A stretch of 64,000 nucleotides of DNA from Pseudoalteromonas sp. FUC4 (lineage in GTDB: Bacteria; Pseudomonadota; Gammaproteobacteria; Enterobacterales; Alteromonadaceae). The first letter of the stretch is position 1; the number at the start of each line of letters is the position of its first letter. The notes under the pieces were generated by a model. The model was not told where the DNA came from and did not search any database. It saw only the letters and a program-made list of their open reading frames with translations. A program made the translations under genes and the position numbers. The DNA lies in contig NZ_SEUI01000004.1 in assembly GCF_008370255.1 (NCBI RefSeq), forward strand, positions 396,262-460,261, written 5' to 3'. Of this stretch, positions 7,915 to 18,086 are shown in pieces.

Positions 7915-8197
7915 TTTTACTACATTGTCTTTTTTTAGTTTGCTTTGCAGAAATAAACGCCCCTAGAAAGCAATTTCCCATCAGTGTTAACCATAGCAAA
8001 GTACCTAACTCCACGTGCAATGCAAAACAACACAGTCCTAAAGAGATCAACGCATTCAACATTGCCCCTAGCCAATAATGGTTTACAGGGTTATCGCATT
8101 GTCCTGCTTGAGTGCATGCGCAGTAGTTTGCTTTGTAAAAGCAAAATACACTCGCCCCACAAAATATTAGCCCTGTAATAATAAATAAAATGATCAC
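7874..8197 (-). CDS. Small Cys-rich membrane protein, unknown function
   Basis: A 107-residue protein with three hydrophobic segments (about 1-22, 43-62 and 65-85) and eight cysteines. Several lie close together after the first segment (FCFYKANYCACTQAGQC), as for a metal- or redox-active loop. It starts with GTG, supported by an AGGAAG ribosome binding site eight bases upstream. Its 3' end runs 41 bases into the HD-GYP gene on the opposite strand. I do not recognise the family. A Fur-like sequence and a short hairpin lie upstream (8257-8296). Confidence 0.6.
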   Translation of the reverse strand: MIILFIITGLIFCGASVFCFYKANYCACTQAGQCDNPVNHYWLGAMLNALISLGLCCFALHVELGTLLWLTLMGNCFLGAFISAKQTKKRQCSKTNSTNALLAGETN

Positions 8198-8256
8198 AGT
8201 TTTACTTCCTTTGCGATTTTATAGTGAGTGTAAGTGGCTACTAATTCCAAGTCAAT

Positions 8257-8296
8257 CTAAATGATAATTAATTACAATTAGAGCTTTAACTCTAAT
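8257..8296. promoter_or_regulatory. Possible operator: AT-rich Fur-like site and adjacent inverted repeat
   Basis: Bases 8257-8275 match the 19-base Fur consensus at about 13 positions, around AATGATAATTAATTA. Directly beside it ATTAGAG and CTCTAAT (8277-8296) flank six bases. Both lie upstream of the minus-strand Cys-rich membrane protein and about 185 bases ahead of fadL. AT-rich DNA gives such matches by chance, so this is only a candidate. Confidence 0.25.
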
Positions 8297-8480
8297 AGCA
8301 CATTTCTCATCCGATGAGCTTTAAATAGTTGTTAAAATGTCGTTAAATAACGTGTTTTTTGCTGTTTTTTGACGCATTCATAGAGTTTTTTACAAAAAAT
8401 TAAGGTAGTGTAGCAAAGTTTCAAATCCTAATAACAACACACATAGTACCCAGACAGTCAGTTTGGTTAAGGACTCAACA

Positions 8481-9719
8481 ATGAAATTTTCAAAAACTCT
8501 TATTGCAGCCTCGCTTGCATTTGTATCGGCTGACACTTTTGCTGCCGCGTTTCAATTATCAGAGCAAAATGCATCGGGTTTAGGCCGTGCATACGCTGGT
8601 GAAGCTTCTATCGCTGACGACGCGTCTGTAGTTGCACGTAACCCAGCACTAATGACTTTATTTAAAGACAAGCAGTTAAGTGTTGCTGCTATTGGCGTAA
8701 TTCCAGATGTAAGCCTAGAAGGTGAAAGTGCGCCAACAGGTATTGATGAGTCATCATTAGATGACGACAGCATTGCACCAAGTGCAGTGGTACCAGCTGC
8801 TTACTTTACTATGCCTTACAACGATAAAGTATCACTTGGTTTTGGTGCGTTTTCTAACTTTGGTTTATCTACAGAGTTCAACGATGATTACGCGGCAGGT
8901 CAAATTGCTGGCGAAACAGAAATTTTTACCGTTAACCTAAATGCAAGCGTTGCATACAAAGTATCAGAGCAATTTAGCTTTGGTATTGGTTTAAACTACA
9001 TTTACGCGGATGCAACGATAATACGAAATGTAGGTGCTAATCCTGGGATCCCATTCTCAACAAATGTGGTTGACTTAGAAGGTGATGATACTGGCTACGG
9101 CTTAAACGTTGGCTTGATGTATCAATTAGATGAAAATAGTCGCTTTGGTTTTAATTACCGTACAGAAACTGATATTACATTCGAGGGGACTTATTCAAGT
9201 ACTGCCCGCGGTATTGCTGAGCGTTCTGGGTCTGTTGATGTTACATTACCAGCTATTGCCGAGTTTTCTGGTTCACACCAGTTAGATGAAAAATTAGGTT
9301 TACACTACAGCGTATTGTGGACAGGCTGGAGTAGTTTTGACAAATTAGAAGCAGAAGTAGGTTTGCCGCCAGAGCAAAGTTTTGAAAAAACAGAAGATTT
9401 TTCTGACTCTTTTCGTTATTCAATCGGAACAGACTACCAGCTAAATGAAAGTTTACTGCTTCGTGCTGGTGTTGCATTTGATGAATCGCCAGTTTCAAAA
9501 AACCATTTATCAATCTCTATTCCAGATACTGACCGTTTTTGGTTCTCTTTTGGTGGTAACTACACAATAGATAAAAATTCTAACGTTGATCTTGGTGTAA
9601 GTATTATCCGTGGTAAAACACAAAACTTTAAAGAAACTGATGGCTCAGGTAGCGAATGGGGCTTCGAGTCTAAAGGCCACGCAGTATTACTTGGCGCTCA
9701 GTACAACTACAAGTTTTAA
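8481..9719 (+). CDS. fadL: FadL/OmpP1-type outer membrane fatty acid porin
   Basis: A 412-residue outer membrane beta-barrel of the FadL family, which admits long-chain fatty acids and other hydrophobic compounds. A signal peptide spans residues 1-22 (MKFSKTLIAASLAFVSADTF then AA). The mature N-terminus AFQLSEQNASGLGRAYAGEA is the diagnostic FadL hatch region, followed by DDASVVARNPALM. The protein ends in an aromatic barrel terminus, YNYKF. The start is ATG 8481 with AAGGA ahead of it; the frame is open from a TTG at 8463, but that would place extra residues before the signal peptide. A strong terminator follows. Confidence 0.92.
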   Translation: MKFSKTLIAASLAFVSADTFAAAFQLSEQNASGLGRAYAGEASIADDASVVARNPALMTLFKDKQLSVAAIGVIPDVSLEGESAPTGIDESSLDDDSIAPSAVVPAAYFTMPYNDKVSLGFGAFSNFGLSTEFNDDYAAGQIAGETEIFTVNLNASVAYKVSEQFSFGIGLNYIYADATIIRNVGANPGIPFSTNVVDLEGDDTGYGLNVGLMYQLDENSRFGFNYRTETDITFEGTYSSTARGIAERSGSVDVTLPAIAEFSGSHQLDEKLGLHYSVLWTGWSSFDKLEAEVGLPPEQSFEKTEDFSDSFRYSIGTDYQLNESLLLRAGVAFDESPVSKNHLSISIPDTDRFWFSFGGNYTIDKNSNVDLGVSIIRGKTQNFKETDGSGSEWGFESKGHAVLLGAQYNYKF

Positions 9720-9752
9720 TGTAGACATGCCTTGTGGTTAATCACAGGGCAC

Positions 9753-9795
9753 AAAAAAGCCGCTCACTTTAATTAAAGTGAGCGGCTTTTTTTTT
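9753..9795. terminator. Bidirectional terminator between fadL and valS
   Basis: A-run, then GCCGCTCACTTTAA and its exact complement TTAAAGTGAGCGGC, then nine Ts. It serves fadL on the plus strand and valS on the minus strand. Confidence 0.93.
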
Positions 9796-9832
9796 GCCTA
9801 TTAAATAGTGTTAATAGGCATTTTATGAGAGC

Positions 9833-12688
9833 TTATAAACTTTCTATTTTAGTTTTTTGCTCAAGCAGTTTAGTTTTAGCGTCAGTGAACTCAGCTAATT
9901 TAGCGTTTTCTTTAGCAAGTACCGCTTCAGGTGCGTTGTTAACAAACTTTTCGTTAGCTAGTTTGTTTTGTACCTGCGCTAAGCCCTTTTCAGCTTTTTC
10001 TAGCTGCTTATTAATACGTGCAAGCTCTGCTTCAACGTCAATTAAGCCCGCCATTGGGATCATGATCTCAAGGTTGCCAACATAAGAGGTTGCACACGCA
10101 GGTGCCCCGTCTTTGTTTTCAAGCATTGTAAACTCTTCAATTTTTGCAAGTGATGCCAAAAATGATTTGTTTTCTTCAATGCGGCGCACGTCGTCGCTCG
10201 ATGCATTAGCAAGTAATACACTAAGCGGTTTACTTGGGCTAATATCCATTTCACCACGAATGACACGAATAGCTAAAATGAATTGTTTAACCCACTCTAA
10301 ATCGTCCATCGCTTTAGCATCAACGCTTGCTTCATTATATACAGGGAACGGCTGAACCATAATGCTGGTGTTCTCTGTTTCAAGGCCTGCAAGAGGTGCA
10401 ACACGCTGCCAAATAGTCTCCGTAATGTATGGCATCATTGGGTGCATTAAACGCAGTAAGCTTTCAAGTACGGTAATAAGTGTATTACGTGTACCACGTT
10501 GTTGCGCTTCATTACCTTTAAATAATACCGGCTTAGTTAGCTCTAAGTACCAATCACAGAACTGGTTCCAAGTGAATTCGTAAAGCGTGTTAGCAGCTAA
10601 GTCAAAGCGGTAGTTATCTAGGTGTTCTGTGTACGTTTTAACTGTTGACTCAAATTGACCTAAAATCCAGCGGTCAGCTAATGAAAGTTCTTTTTGTGCA
10701 TCGTTTGCAAAACCACAATCTTGCTCTTCTGTATTCATTAATACGTAACGACTCGCGTTCCATAGTTTATTACAGAAGTTACGGTAACCTTCAAGGCGGT
10801 TCATGTCCCAGTTAATATCACGACCGGTAGAGGCCATTGCAGCAAGAGTAAAGCGAAGGGCGTCGGTACCGTGAGCTTCAATACCATTTGCAAATACTTT
10901 ACGGGTGTCTTTTTCGATTTTAGCGGCAAGTTTTGGTTGCATCATATTGCCAGTACGCTTTTGTACTAGGTCTTCAAGCTCGATGCCGTCAATCATGTCT
11001 AGTGGGTCAAGTACGTTACCTTTTGACTTAGACATTTTATCGCCGTTGTCGTCACGTATTAAGCCCGTTACATACACGGTTTTAAACGGAACTTGTGGTT
11101 TGCCATTTTCGTCTTTTATAAAGTGCAGCGTCATCATAATCATGCGCGCAACCCAGAAGAAAATAATATCAAAACCCGTTACCAATACATCAGACGGATG
11201 GAAGGTTTTTAAATCATCGGTATTTTCAGGCCAACCTTGTGTAGAAAAAGTCCAAAGCGCTGATGAGAACCACGTATCAAGTACGTCTTCGTCTTGGCTA
11301 AGTGTTACGCTGTCAGCAATGTTGTTTTCACGGCGTACTTCAGCTTCGTCGCGACCAACAAATACGTTGCCTTCATTGTCGTACCAAGCTGGAATGCGGT
11401 GACCCCACCAAAGCTGGCGTGAAATACACCAATCTTGTACGTCGTTCATCCACGAAAAGTACATGTTTTCGTATTGCTTAGGTACAAATTGAATGTCGCC
11501 ATTTTTAACTGCGTCTTTTGCAGGTTCAGCAAGTGGTGCAACACGTACATACCATTGGTCGGTAAGTAGTGGCTCAATTACCACACCAGAGCGATCGCCA
11601 TAAGGAACGGTTAAACCATGGTCTTCAATTTTTTCTAGTAGGCCTAGCTCTTCAAATTCTGCCACAATTGCTTTACGCGCAGCAAAACGATCAAGGCCGT
11701 GTAAGCGCTTAGGAATTGGCGCATCAAACTCAAGCTCTTTACCGTCAAAGGTGTATGTTTCACCTTGGGTAAGAATAGCGGCGTCTTTATCGAAAATGTT
11801 GATCATCGGCATTTGATGACGCTTGCCCACTTCGTTATCGTTAAAGTCGTGCGCCGGAGTTATTTTTACACAGCCCGTGCCTTTATCTTTATCGGCATGT
11901 TCGTCAGCAACAATTTTAATACGACGATTAACGATAGGTAATAAAATCTCTTTACCGATTAAATCTGTATAGCGCTCATCATCAGGATTTACTGCAACAC
12001 CCGAGTCACCCAACATGGTTTCAGGACGAGTTGTAGCTACTACTATGTAGTCTTTTCCGTCTTGTGTTGTAACGCCATCAGCTAGTGGGTAACGTAAGTT
12101 CCACATGTGGCCTTGCTTGTCTTTGTTTTCAACTTCAAGATCAGAAATAGCAGTGTGTAATTTAGGATCCCAGTTTACTAGGCGTTTGCCTCGGTAAATT
12201 AGGTTTTCTTTATGAAGGCGAACAAACACTTCTTTAACGGCTTCAGATAAACCATCATCCATTGTAAAGCGTTCACGATCCCAATCAACCGATGCGCCAA
12301 GGCGACGAAGCTGCTTAGTGATAGTGCCGCCAGATTCTTTTTTCCATTCCCAGATTTTATTAATAAAATCTTCGCGGCCTAAATCGTGGCGTGTTTTGCC
12401 TTCTTCGGCATGCAGTTTACGCTCAACCAACATTTGCGTTGCAATACCTGCGTGGTCAGTACCTACTTGCCATAATGTGTTGTTACCTTGCATACGTTTA
12501 AAACGCGTTAGGGTATCCATTATTGTATCTTGAAAGGCGTGGCCCATGTGTAAGCTACCAGTGACATTTGGCGGCGGGATCATAATTGAATATGGTACGC
12601 CTTGGCCAGATGGCTTAAAGTAGCCTTTTTGTTCCCAGTCTTGATATAGAGACTGTTCAATATCTTGCGGATTGTAGGTTTTATCCAT
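9833..12688 (-). CDS. valS: Valyl-tRNA synthetase
   Basis: A 951-residue class I aminoacyl-tRNA synthetase that charges tRNA-Val. The HIGH-type motif is [15 protein letters not shown] (residues 37-51), and the KMSKS motif is [14 protein letters not shown] near 555. The CP1 editing domain lies between them ([16 protein letters not shown]). The anticodon-binding domain and a C-terminal coiled coil ([20 protein letters not shown] and on) are complete. The length matches the E. coli enzyme (951). It is the last gene of the conserved pepA-holC-valS order. Confidence 0.98.
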   Translation of the reverse strand: MDKTYNPQDIEQSLYQDWEQKGYFKPSGQGVPYSIMIPPPNVTGSLHMGHAFQDTIMDTLTRFKRMQGNNTLWQVGTDHAGIATQMLVERKLHAEEGKTRHDLGREDFINKIWEWKKESGGTITKQLRRLGASVDWDRERFTMDDGLSEAVKEVFVRLHKENLIYRGKRLVNWDPKLHTAISDLEVENKDKQGHMWNLRYPLADGVTTQDGKDYIVVATTRPETMLGDSGVAVNPDDERYTDLIGKEILLPIVNRRIKIVADEHADKDKGTGCVKITPAHDFNDNEVGKRHQMPMINIFDKDAAILTQGETYTFDGKELEFDAPIPKRLHGLDRFAARKAIVAEFEELGLLEKIEDHGLTVPYGDRSGVVIEPLLTDQWYVRVAPLAEPAKDAVKNGDIQFVPKQYENMYFSWMNDVQDWCISRQLWWGHRIPAWYDNEGNVFVGRDEAEVRRENNIADSVTLSQDEDVLDTWFSSALWTFSTQGWPENTDDLKTFHPSDVLVTGFDIIFFWVARMIMMTLHFIKDENGKPQVPFKTVYVTGLIRDDNGDKMSKSKGNVLDPLDMIDGIELEDLVQKRTGNMMQPKLAAKIEKDTRKVFANGIEAHGTDALRFTLAAMASTGRDINWDMNRLEGYRNFCNKLWNASRYVLMNTEEQDCGFANDAQKELSLADRWILGQFESTVKTYTEHLDNYRFDLAANTLYEFTWNQFCDWYLELTKPVLFKGNEAQQRGTRNTLITVLESLLRLMHPMMPYITETIWQRVAPLAGLETENTSIMVQPFPVYNEASVDAKAMDDLEWVKQFILAIRVIRGEMDISPSKPLSVLLANASSDDVRRIEENKSFLASLAKIEEFTMLENKDGAPACATSYVGNLEIMIPMAGLIDVEAELARINKQLEKAEKGLAQVQNKLANEKFVNNAPEAVLAKENAKLAEFTDAKTKLLEQKTKIESL

Positions 12689-12741
12689 TACACAGAACCT
12701 TAAATAAGTACTTAAATTAGTTGGTTAGTTTGCCTGATTGG

Positions 12742-13188
12742 CTAGCTATTAATATCTTGCGTGGTGAGATTGGCACCGAGTTGGCGTAGCTTTTTAAAAC
12801 GCTCGCGGGCTGCTTGCTTAGCAGCTGGTTCTACGGGTACAAAATCAAAAACTTGGTTAAATCGACGAATGTAATCCGGTAACTGAGTAGCCAAGTTAAT
12901 TAAAACTTTACGATTGCCAACAGGTGGCGTAATACCAATTTCTACAGGTGCGCCGCCTTTAGGGCCTTCACCTTGTAAATTATGTGGCACAAAACTATCT
13001 GGATCGAATGCCCAAATTATTTCATCAATGGCACAGGCTGCTTCGTTATCGTTAACACAAATAAACACACGCTGCCCATTTCGATACTGATCGGCCGCAA
13101 TTTGAGCTGCCAATGCAAAATGATCGTCAGCCTTCGCTTTAGACTCATCTTGTTGCTTTAGAACGAAAAATTTAGCGTTCATGTTCAT
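12742..13188 (-). CDS. holC: DNA polymerase III chi subunit
   Basis: A 148-residue chi subunit of the clamp-loader complex, which binds single-strand DNA-binding protein. Conserved blocks are NAKFFVLK at the N-terminus, GQRVFICVNDNEAACAIDE, SFVPHNLQGEGPKGGAPVEI (residues about 75-94) and FDFVPVEP. Its place between pepA and valS is the usual gammaproteobacterial order. The frame is open to 13206, but ATG 13188 is chosen because GGGAAG sits ten bases before it and it matches the family start; ATG 13182 is equally possible. Confidence 0.93.
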   Translation of the reverse strand: MNMNAKFFVLKQQDESKAKADDHFALAAQIAADQYRNGQRVFICVNDNEAACAIDEIIWAFDPDSFVPHNLQGEGPKGGAPVEIGITPPVGNRKVLINLATQLPDYIRRFNQVFDFVPVEPAAKQAARERFKKLRQLGANLTTQDINS

Positions 13189-13214
13189 TGTATCGGGGCT
13201 TCCCATGACATTGA

Positions 13215-13237
13215 ATGTATACCAAATTGATATACAT
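13215..13237. repeat. Near-perfect 23-base palindrome upstream of holC
   Basis: ATGTATA and TATACAT flank a CAA...TTG centre with one mismatched pair. The core TATACCAA resembles the ends of the dispersed repeat. It lies about 27 bases ahead of the preferred holC start, between the pepA terminator and holC, so it could be an operator or a repeat remnant. Confidence 0.45.
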
Positions 13238-13291
13238 AAATTAAGAGGCAGATTTTGCCATATAACGGGGTTTGCTTCAATTAATACACAA

Positions 13292-13323
13292 ATAAATAAG
13301 GCGCCAAATGGCGCCTTATTTAT
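13292..13323. terminator. Terminator after pepA
   Basis: ATAAATAAGGCGCC pairs exactly with GGCGCCTTATTTAT around AAAT. It lies 15 bases after the pepA stop on the minus strand, so holC-valS probably also has its own promoter. Confidence 0.85.
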
Positions 13324-13337
13324 AGCTAAATAGATTA

Positions 13338-14849
13338 TTAATCGTGCGTAGCTTCGCTTACACCCGCTCGGTTTAATAAATACTGAGTAAGCATAGGAAC
13401 AGGGCGGCCCGTTGCGCCTTTTTTAGAGCCACTGCGCCACGCTGTACCGGCAACATCTAAATGTGCCCAATTATACTTTTTAGTAAATTTAGATAAGAAA
13501 CATGCTGCAGTAATAGTACCTGCAGAGCGCCCGCCTAAGTTTGTAAAGTCAGCAAATGGGCTTTCTAGTTGATCTTGATAGTCATCCCATAACGGTAACT
13601 GCCATGCGCGGTCACCACTTTGCTCAGACGCTTTTAATAAATCGTGCGCAAGTGGGTTATGGTTTGATAGTAAACCAGTCGCATGCGCGCCAAGGGCTAC
13701 AATACATGCACCTGTTAGTGTTGCTACGTCAATAACCGTATCTGGATTAAAGCGTTCAACGTACGTTAGTGCATCGCACAACACTAAACGACCTTCAGCA
13801 TCAGTATTTAACACCTCAACAGTTTGGCCCGACATAGTTGTTAAAATATCACCTGGGCGATACGCATTTGAGCCAGGCATATTTTCACAACCAGCTAAAA
13901 CACCAATAACGTTAATCGGCAATTGCATTTGTGCCAGTGCACGCATTGCACCAATAACGCCTGCTGCTCCGCCCATGTCGTATTTCATTTCGTCCATGCC
14001 TTCGCCGGGTTTTAATGAAATACCGCCTGAATCAAACGTTAAACCTTTACCAACAAGTACAATAGGGGCTTGGTCATCAGCGGCGCCTTTGTAGTTAATA
14101 ATCGACATAATTGATTCGTTATCACTACCTCGGCCAACAGCTAGGTAAGAATTCATACCAAGCTCTGCCATTTGCTCTTCGCCAATCAGATCAACAGTGA
14201 TGTTGTCAAAATCAGTTGCCAGCTCTTGTGCTTGTTCACCTAAGTACACAGGGTTACAAATATTTGGTGGCATATTAGCTACGTCTTTACATAGCTTACT
14301 ACCTGCAGCAATGGCTAAACCATGCTCAATAGCGCTTTCGCCAATAGTTAGTTCGCGTCGTGTTGGTACGTTAAACACCATTTTACGAAGTGGACGACGA
14401 GGGTCTACTTTTTTACTTTTCAGTTGGTTAAACGTATATAAACAATCTTGCGTTGTTTCTACTGCTTGACGTACTTTCCAGTAGGTGTCGCGGCCTTTAA
14501 CGTGTTGCTCTGTTAAAAAGCAGACTGCTTCCATAGAGCCCGTTTCGTTTAAGGTATTAATAGTTTTAGAAATGATTTGTTTATATTGCTTATCATCAAG
14601 CTCACGCTCTTTACCACAACCAACAAGCAATATACGCTCGCTTAATACATTAGGTACATGATGCAATAATAAAACTTGGCCTGGCTTACCTTCTAAATCG
14701 CCACGGCGAAGTAAATTAGAGATATAACCATCACTAATTTTATCGAGTTGTTCACCAATGGGGGATAACCTACGTGGCTCGTAAACGCCAACCACAATAC
14801 ATGCGCTGCGCTGTTTTTCTGGGCTACCACTTTTTACGTTAAATTCCAT
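13338..14849 (-). CDS. pepA: Leucyl aminopeptidase (PepA)
   Basis: A 503-residue M17 family aminopeptidase, the same length as E. coli PepA. It removes N-terminal residues from peptides using two metal ions; in E. coli it is also a DNA-binding cofactor in site-specific recombination and regulation. The catalytic domain (about 190-495) shows [16 protein letters not shown] with the active-site Lys and Asp, and the M17 signature [10 protein letters not shown] near 353-362. An AGGAG ribosome binding site lies six bases before the ATG. It is divergent from lptF, as in many gammaproteobacteria. Confidence 0.97.
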   Translation of the reverse strand: MEFNVKSGSPEKQRSACIVVGVYEPRRLSPIGEQLDKISDGYISNLLRRGDLEGKPGQVLLLHHVPNVLSERILLVGCGKERELDDKQYKQIISKTINTLNETGSMEAVCFLTEQHVKGRDTYWKVRQAVETTQDCLYTFNQLKSKKVDPRRPLRKMVFNVPTRRELTIGESAIEHGLAIAAGSKLCKDVANMPPNICNPVYLGEQAQELATDFDNITVDLIGEEQMAELGMNSYLAVGRGSDNESIMSIINYKGAADDQAPIVLVGKGLTFDSGGISLKPGEGMDEMKYDMGGAAGVIGAMRALAQMQLPINVIGVLAGCENMPGSNAYRPGDILTTMSGQTVEVLNTDAEGRLVLCDALTYVERFNPDTVIDVATLTGACIVALGAHATGLLSNHNPLAHDLLKASEQSGDRAWQLPLWDDYQDQLESPFADFTNLGGRSAGTITAACFLSKFTKKYNWAHLDVAGTAWRSGSKKGATGRPVPMLTQYLLNRAGVSEATHD

Positions 14850-15158
14850 TGTTACTCCTGGTTTTGAGTCGTTTAAGTTACTAAGTTGGGGCTAAAAAAG
14901 TATTTTCTAGTCTTATCTACGTAACTTGTGTAGAGATAGCTTTAATTTTAACTGACTTTACTAGACTCTTACTGTGTAATTGAACTTTATATGCTTAAGG
15001 GCTACTAATGCAACATTATATCGTGCACTTAGGTAGGATAATTAATTTTGATGGCTTATAATAATAGCCTATTTGCCGGTATTAATTGGGTAAAATAGCT
15101 ATTTAACTATTCAAATTTCACTATCGTAGTGAAATTCCATGTTTAACAGGGGCGAGCA
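14850..15158. other. Divergent promoter region, pepA / lptFG
   Basis: A 309-base non-coding region. Its one clear structure is the inverted repeat at 15114-15136 just ahead of lptF. No other gene or repeat is visible. Confidence 0.5.
15114..15136. promoter_or_regulatory. Perfect inverted repeat upstream of lptF
   Basis: AATTTCACTA and TAGTGAAATT are exact complements separated by TCG. The structure ends about 22 bases before the lptF start codon and about ten bases before its ribosome binding site. It has no following T-tract, so an operator or a 5' leader hairpin is more likely than a terminator. Confidence 0.6.
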
Positions 15159-16271
15159 TTGCTAATTTTCCGTTATTTGACCGCTGAGGTTTTAAAATCG
15201 CAGGTCGCCGTATTTTTAACTTTGATGACAATATTTTTGTCACAAAAGTTAGTTGGTATTTTAGGTGATGCGTCTGAGGGCAGCATTCCTGCTAAATTAG
15301 TGCTATCGATGATTGCACTAAAACTTCCACAACTAGCCTCGCTAATACTTCCGCTGAGTATATTTTTAGGCATTATTTTAGCCTACAGCCGTATTTACGC
15401 CGATAGCGAAATGACCGTACTTAAAGCCTGTGGCGTAAGTGAATGGTATGTTGTGCGCGTAACACTTATATCAAGTGCAGGGCTTGCTATATTAGCCGCA
15501 GCTCTGACTATGTATATAGCACCGTGGGCAAGCGAGCAAGAGTATCAATTAAAAGAGAAAGCCAAAGCCGATGCGGGGTTATCTGCACTCAGGGCTGGGC
15601 GGTTCCAAGAAACCGGTAACGAAAAAGCCGTGGTGTTTATTCATAATATTGAAAAGGGCGGCAAAGAGCTCAATAAGGTATTTGTTGCACAGTTACCTGA
15701 TAGCGAAAAAGGTAACCTAGCGCGCTTAGTCTATGCAGAGCAAGGTGTTGTGGTTGAAGCTGTAAATGGAGAGCAGCAGCTAGTACTAACAGACGGTAAA
15801 CGTTACGAAACAGATGGCACAACGCCTGCACTTAATTTAACAGAATTTGATGGTTATAGCGTACAAATACGAGAGCAAGAAATAGAGCATCAACGCCGTA
15901 AATTAGAGGCTGTGCCTACTAATCAGTTACTCGCCATTAATACTCCCGAATCTATTGCTCAATGGCAGTGGCGGCTCGCTATTCCGTTATCAATCCCGCT
16001 ACTTACCTTACTGGCAGTACCGCTAAGTGTGGTTAATCCTCGCCAAGGTAAATTTGCAAAGCTAGTGCCTGCTATTAGCTTGTACTTAGGCTATTTCATT
16101 TTACTAAATGCCGCTAAATTTGCAGTTGAAGATGGCAAAATCCCGCCTTCGATTGGCTTGTGGTGGATTCACCTAAGTGCTTTATTTATTGGTGGATTGT
16201 TGATCATTAAAGGTCGTCCATTAGGAGCTTGGCTAAAAGCGGTTGTTACTAAGCGGGAGTTAGGCGCATGA
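15159..16271 (+). CDS. lptF: LPS export ABC transporter permease LptF
   Basis: A 370-residue inner membrane permease of the LptB2FG complex, which extracts lipopolysaccharide from the inner membrane and passes it to the Lpt bridge. Three N-terminal membrane segments (about 13-33, 50-75, 98-122), a periplasmic beta-jellyroll region (about 130-265) and three C-terminal segments are visible. The start is a TTG: it aligns with the family start (LIFRYLTAEVLKSQ) and has an AGGGGCG ribosome binding site five bases upstream. A TTG start usually lowers translation. It overlaps lptG by four bases. Confidence 0.95.
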   Translation: MLIFRYLTAEVLKSQVAVFLTLMTIFLSQKLVGILGDASEGSIPAKLVLSMIALKLPQLASLILPLSIFLGIILAYSRIYADSEMTVLKACGVSEWYVVRVTLISSAGLAILAAALTMYIAPWASEQEYQLKEKAKADAGLSALRAGRFQETGNEKAVVFIHNIEKGGKELNKVFVAQLPDSEKGNLARLVYAEQGVVVEAVNGEQQLVLTDGKRYETDGTTPALNLTEFDGYSVQIREQEIEHQRRKLEAVPTNQLLAINTPESIAQWQWRLAIPLSIPLLTLLAVPLSVVNPRQGKFAKLVPAISLYLGYFILLNAAKFAVEDGKIPPSIGLWWIHLSALFIGGLLIIKGRPLGAWLKAVVTKRELGA

Positions 16272-17335
16272 TGAAAACGCTTGATTGGTATTTAGGCCGC
16301 AGTGTTTTACAAACAACCGGCTTTGCATTGCTAGTGCTTGTTGGCATTAGCACCTTAATTAAATTTATCGACCAGTTAAAGTCTGTAGGACGCGGCAGTT
16401 ACGATTTAATGACCGCAATGCTTTATACGCTTTACACAATACCAGGCGATTTAGTGGTGTTTTTCCCGATGGCTGCGCTAATTGGTGGCTTAACGGGGTT
16501 AGGGGCACTTGCCTCAAACAGTGAGCTGGTAGTGATGCAAGCGGCTGGTATGTCGCGCTTACAAATAATTGGCTCAGTGATGAAAACGGCCATATTTATG
16601 GCTGTATGCATGATGGCACTTGGCGAATGGGGTGCACCTGAAGCGCAATTACACGCCAAAGAAATGCGTAACCAAGCAATACATGGCGGCGATGTATTTA
16701 ACACACAAAAAGGTGTGTGGGCTAAAGACGGCAGCAACTTTATTAATATTGAAGATGTTGACGAAAACGGCAGGCTCAATGGGGTACACATGTACCATTT
16801 TGACAAATCGTTAGAGCTTACCCAAATTACTAAAGCAAAAGATGCACTGAGCCGAAAAGAAGGCTGGCTACTTCGTGATGTAAATAAGGTTATTATTACG
16901 AGCGAAAAAACCACAACAGAGCAACTACCAGAAGAGTTTTACCCTTCACAATTGACTGCTGAAAAGTTAGGGGTTGTTTCGGTAAAACCAGAGTCGCTTT
17001 CGTTTACTGGGCTTTGGTCGTATTTAACTTACTTAGAGCAAAACGAACAAGACACCAGTACCTACGAGCTTGCACTGTGGCGTAAGCTTATGCAGCCTGT
17101 ATCTGTAGCGGTAATGCTGCTGGTGGCGCTCTCGTTTATATTTGGCCCACTGCGTACCGTTACGATGGGCGCTCGTATAATTATGGGGGTTGTAACGGGG
17201 ATCGTGTTTCATTTAACTAATGAGATATTTGGCCCTGTAGTTATGGTTTATCAAATACCCGCCATTATAGGGGCGGTATTACCCAGTATTATATTTATAG
17301 GCTTTGCGACATATTTGATGAATAAACGGGTATAG
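16268..17335 (+). CDS. lptG: LPS export ABC transporter permease LptG
   Basis: A 355-residue partner of LptF with the same layout: N-terminal membrane segments, a periplasmic jellyroll (about 135-260), then three C-terminal segments. Family features are the start KTLDWYLGRSVL, GDLVVFFPMAALIGGLTGLG, and the AGMSRLQII coupling-helix region. It overlaps lptF at ATGATG (16268-16273), so either ATG may start it; translational coupling is expected. The ATPase LptB is not in the window. A terminator follows. Confidence 0.96.
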   Translation: MMKTLDWYLGRSVLQTTGFALLVLVGISTLIKFIDQLKSVGRGSYDLMTAMLYTLYTIPGDLVVFFPMAALIGGLTGLGALASNSELVVMQAAGMSRLQIIGSVMKTAIFMAVCMMALGEWGAPEAQLHAKEMRNQAIHGGDVFNTQKGVWAKDGSNFINIEDVDENGRLNGVHMYHFDKSLELTQITKAKDALSRKEGWLLRDVNKVIITSEKTTTEQLPEEFYPSQLTAEKLGVVSVKPESLSFTGLWSYLTYLEQNEQDTSTYELALWRKLMQPVSVAVMLLVALSFIFGPLRTVTMGARIIMGVVTGIVFHLTNEIFGPVVMVYQIPAIIGAVLPSIIFIGFATYLMNKRV

Positions 17336-17355
17336 ATTTACTTATTCAAAGTATG

Positions 17356-17384
17356 AAAAAGGGTGACCAGTGGTCACCCTTTTT
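17356..17384. terminator. Terminator after lptG
   Basis: AAAAAGGGTGACCA and TGGTCACCCTTTTT around one base, 20 bases after the lptG stop. Both strands carry T-runs, so it also closes the convergent RDD gene. A second weak hairpin (ACCAG...CTGGT) spans 17395-17414. Confidence 0.88.
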
Positions 17385-17416
17385 GCTTTTTAACTACCAG
17401 TTTTGAAAAGCTGGTA

Positions 17417-17917
17417 TTAATCAAGCTCACTATAAATACGTCTGTTTTCTTCTTTAGTAAGTGCAATAACTTCTGTTTTAGAGATGTAATCTTGCAGTGC
17501 TTTTTTGTTTTTAAAATCGACTAACACCACTAAATTACCTAAACCGAGTAAAGCGCTAACGCTGCGGATAATTGATTGCGGCCAGCTAATTAAATTACCT
17601 TCAAGAGTTTGTACTTTTAAACGCCATGCACGCATGCCTATGGTTTGCCCGCTTTTAGTCCAAAAGTAGCCAAAAAATACTAAGGTAACAATAATTAAAA
17701 GAGCGGTACGAATACCCGAAAGAAGATTTGAATTTTGAATAAAGGCAGATACATCCTCTGCGCCATTTAAACTAATTACATCGAGAGAAATAAGCCCCTG
17801 TACTGCAAATAAATACAGCACTACAGTTAACATCGCAAACGCAATAATGGCTAACGTATCGTAAACTAACGACGCAAAACGGCGCCAAAAACCAGCACGT
17901 GGAAACTCACCCGACAT
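17417..17917 (-). CDS. RDD family membrane protein
   Basis: A 166-residue inner membrane protein with the RDD layout: GFWRRFASLVYDTLAIIAF at residues 8-26 holds the Arg-Asp signature at the first membrane segment, a second segment follows near 75-95 and SGQTIGMRAWRLKV near 105-118. RDD proteins are widespread; some have been linked to ion or osmolyte transport, but there is no general function. Downstream of lptFG this gene is common in the order. No operon partner is visible. Confidence 0.88.
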   Translation of the reverse strand: MSGEFPRAGFWRRFASLVYDTLAIIAFAMLTVVLYLFAVQGLISLDVISLNGAEDVSAFIQNSNLLSGIRTALLIIVTLVFFGYFWTKSGQTIGMRAWRLKVQTLEGNLISWPQSIIRSVSALLGLGNLVVLVDFKNKKALQDYISKTEVIALTKEENRRIYSELD

Positions 17918-18086
17918 AAATACACTCTCACTATTAATATGCGAGCTAGTTTAGCAAAAAAGCTTACAAATACTAAGACATGTTAATGTTTAGAGAGAAT
18001 TGATTTTATTGCTTTAAGTTATTACCTACAGGGGAAATGGAAAAGACCCTACTATTTACAGCAAGGCCTTTTAATTTATAGCGGGT

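Noticed and set aside
9825..12533. Several open frames on the plus strand opposite valS
   Set aside because: They are antisense shadows of a strongly conserved gene with no ribosome binding sites or recognisable families.
16432..16914. 160-codon open frame antisense to lptG
   Set aside because: It lies wholly within lptG, has Ser/Pro-rich composition typical of reverse-frame reading and no support.
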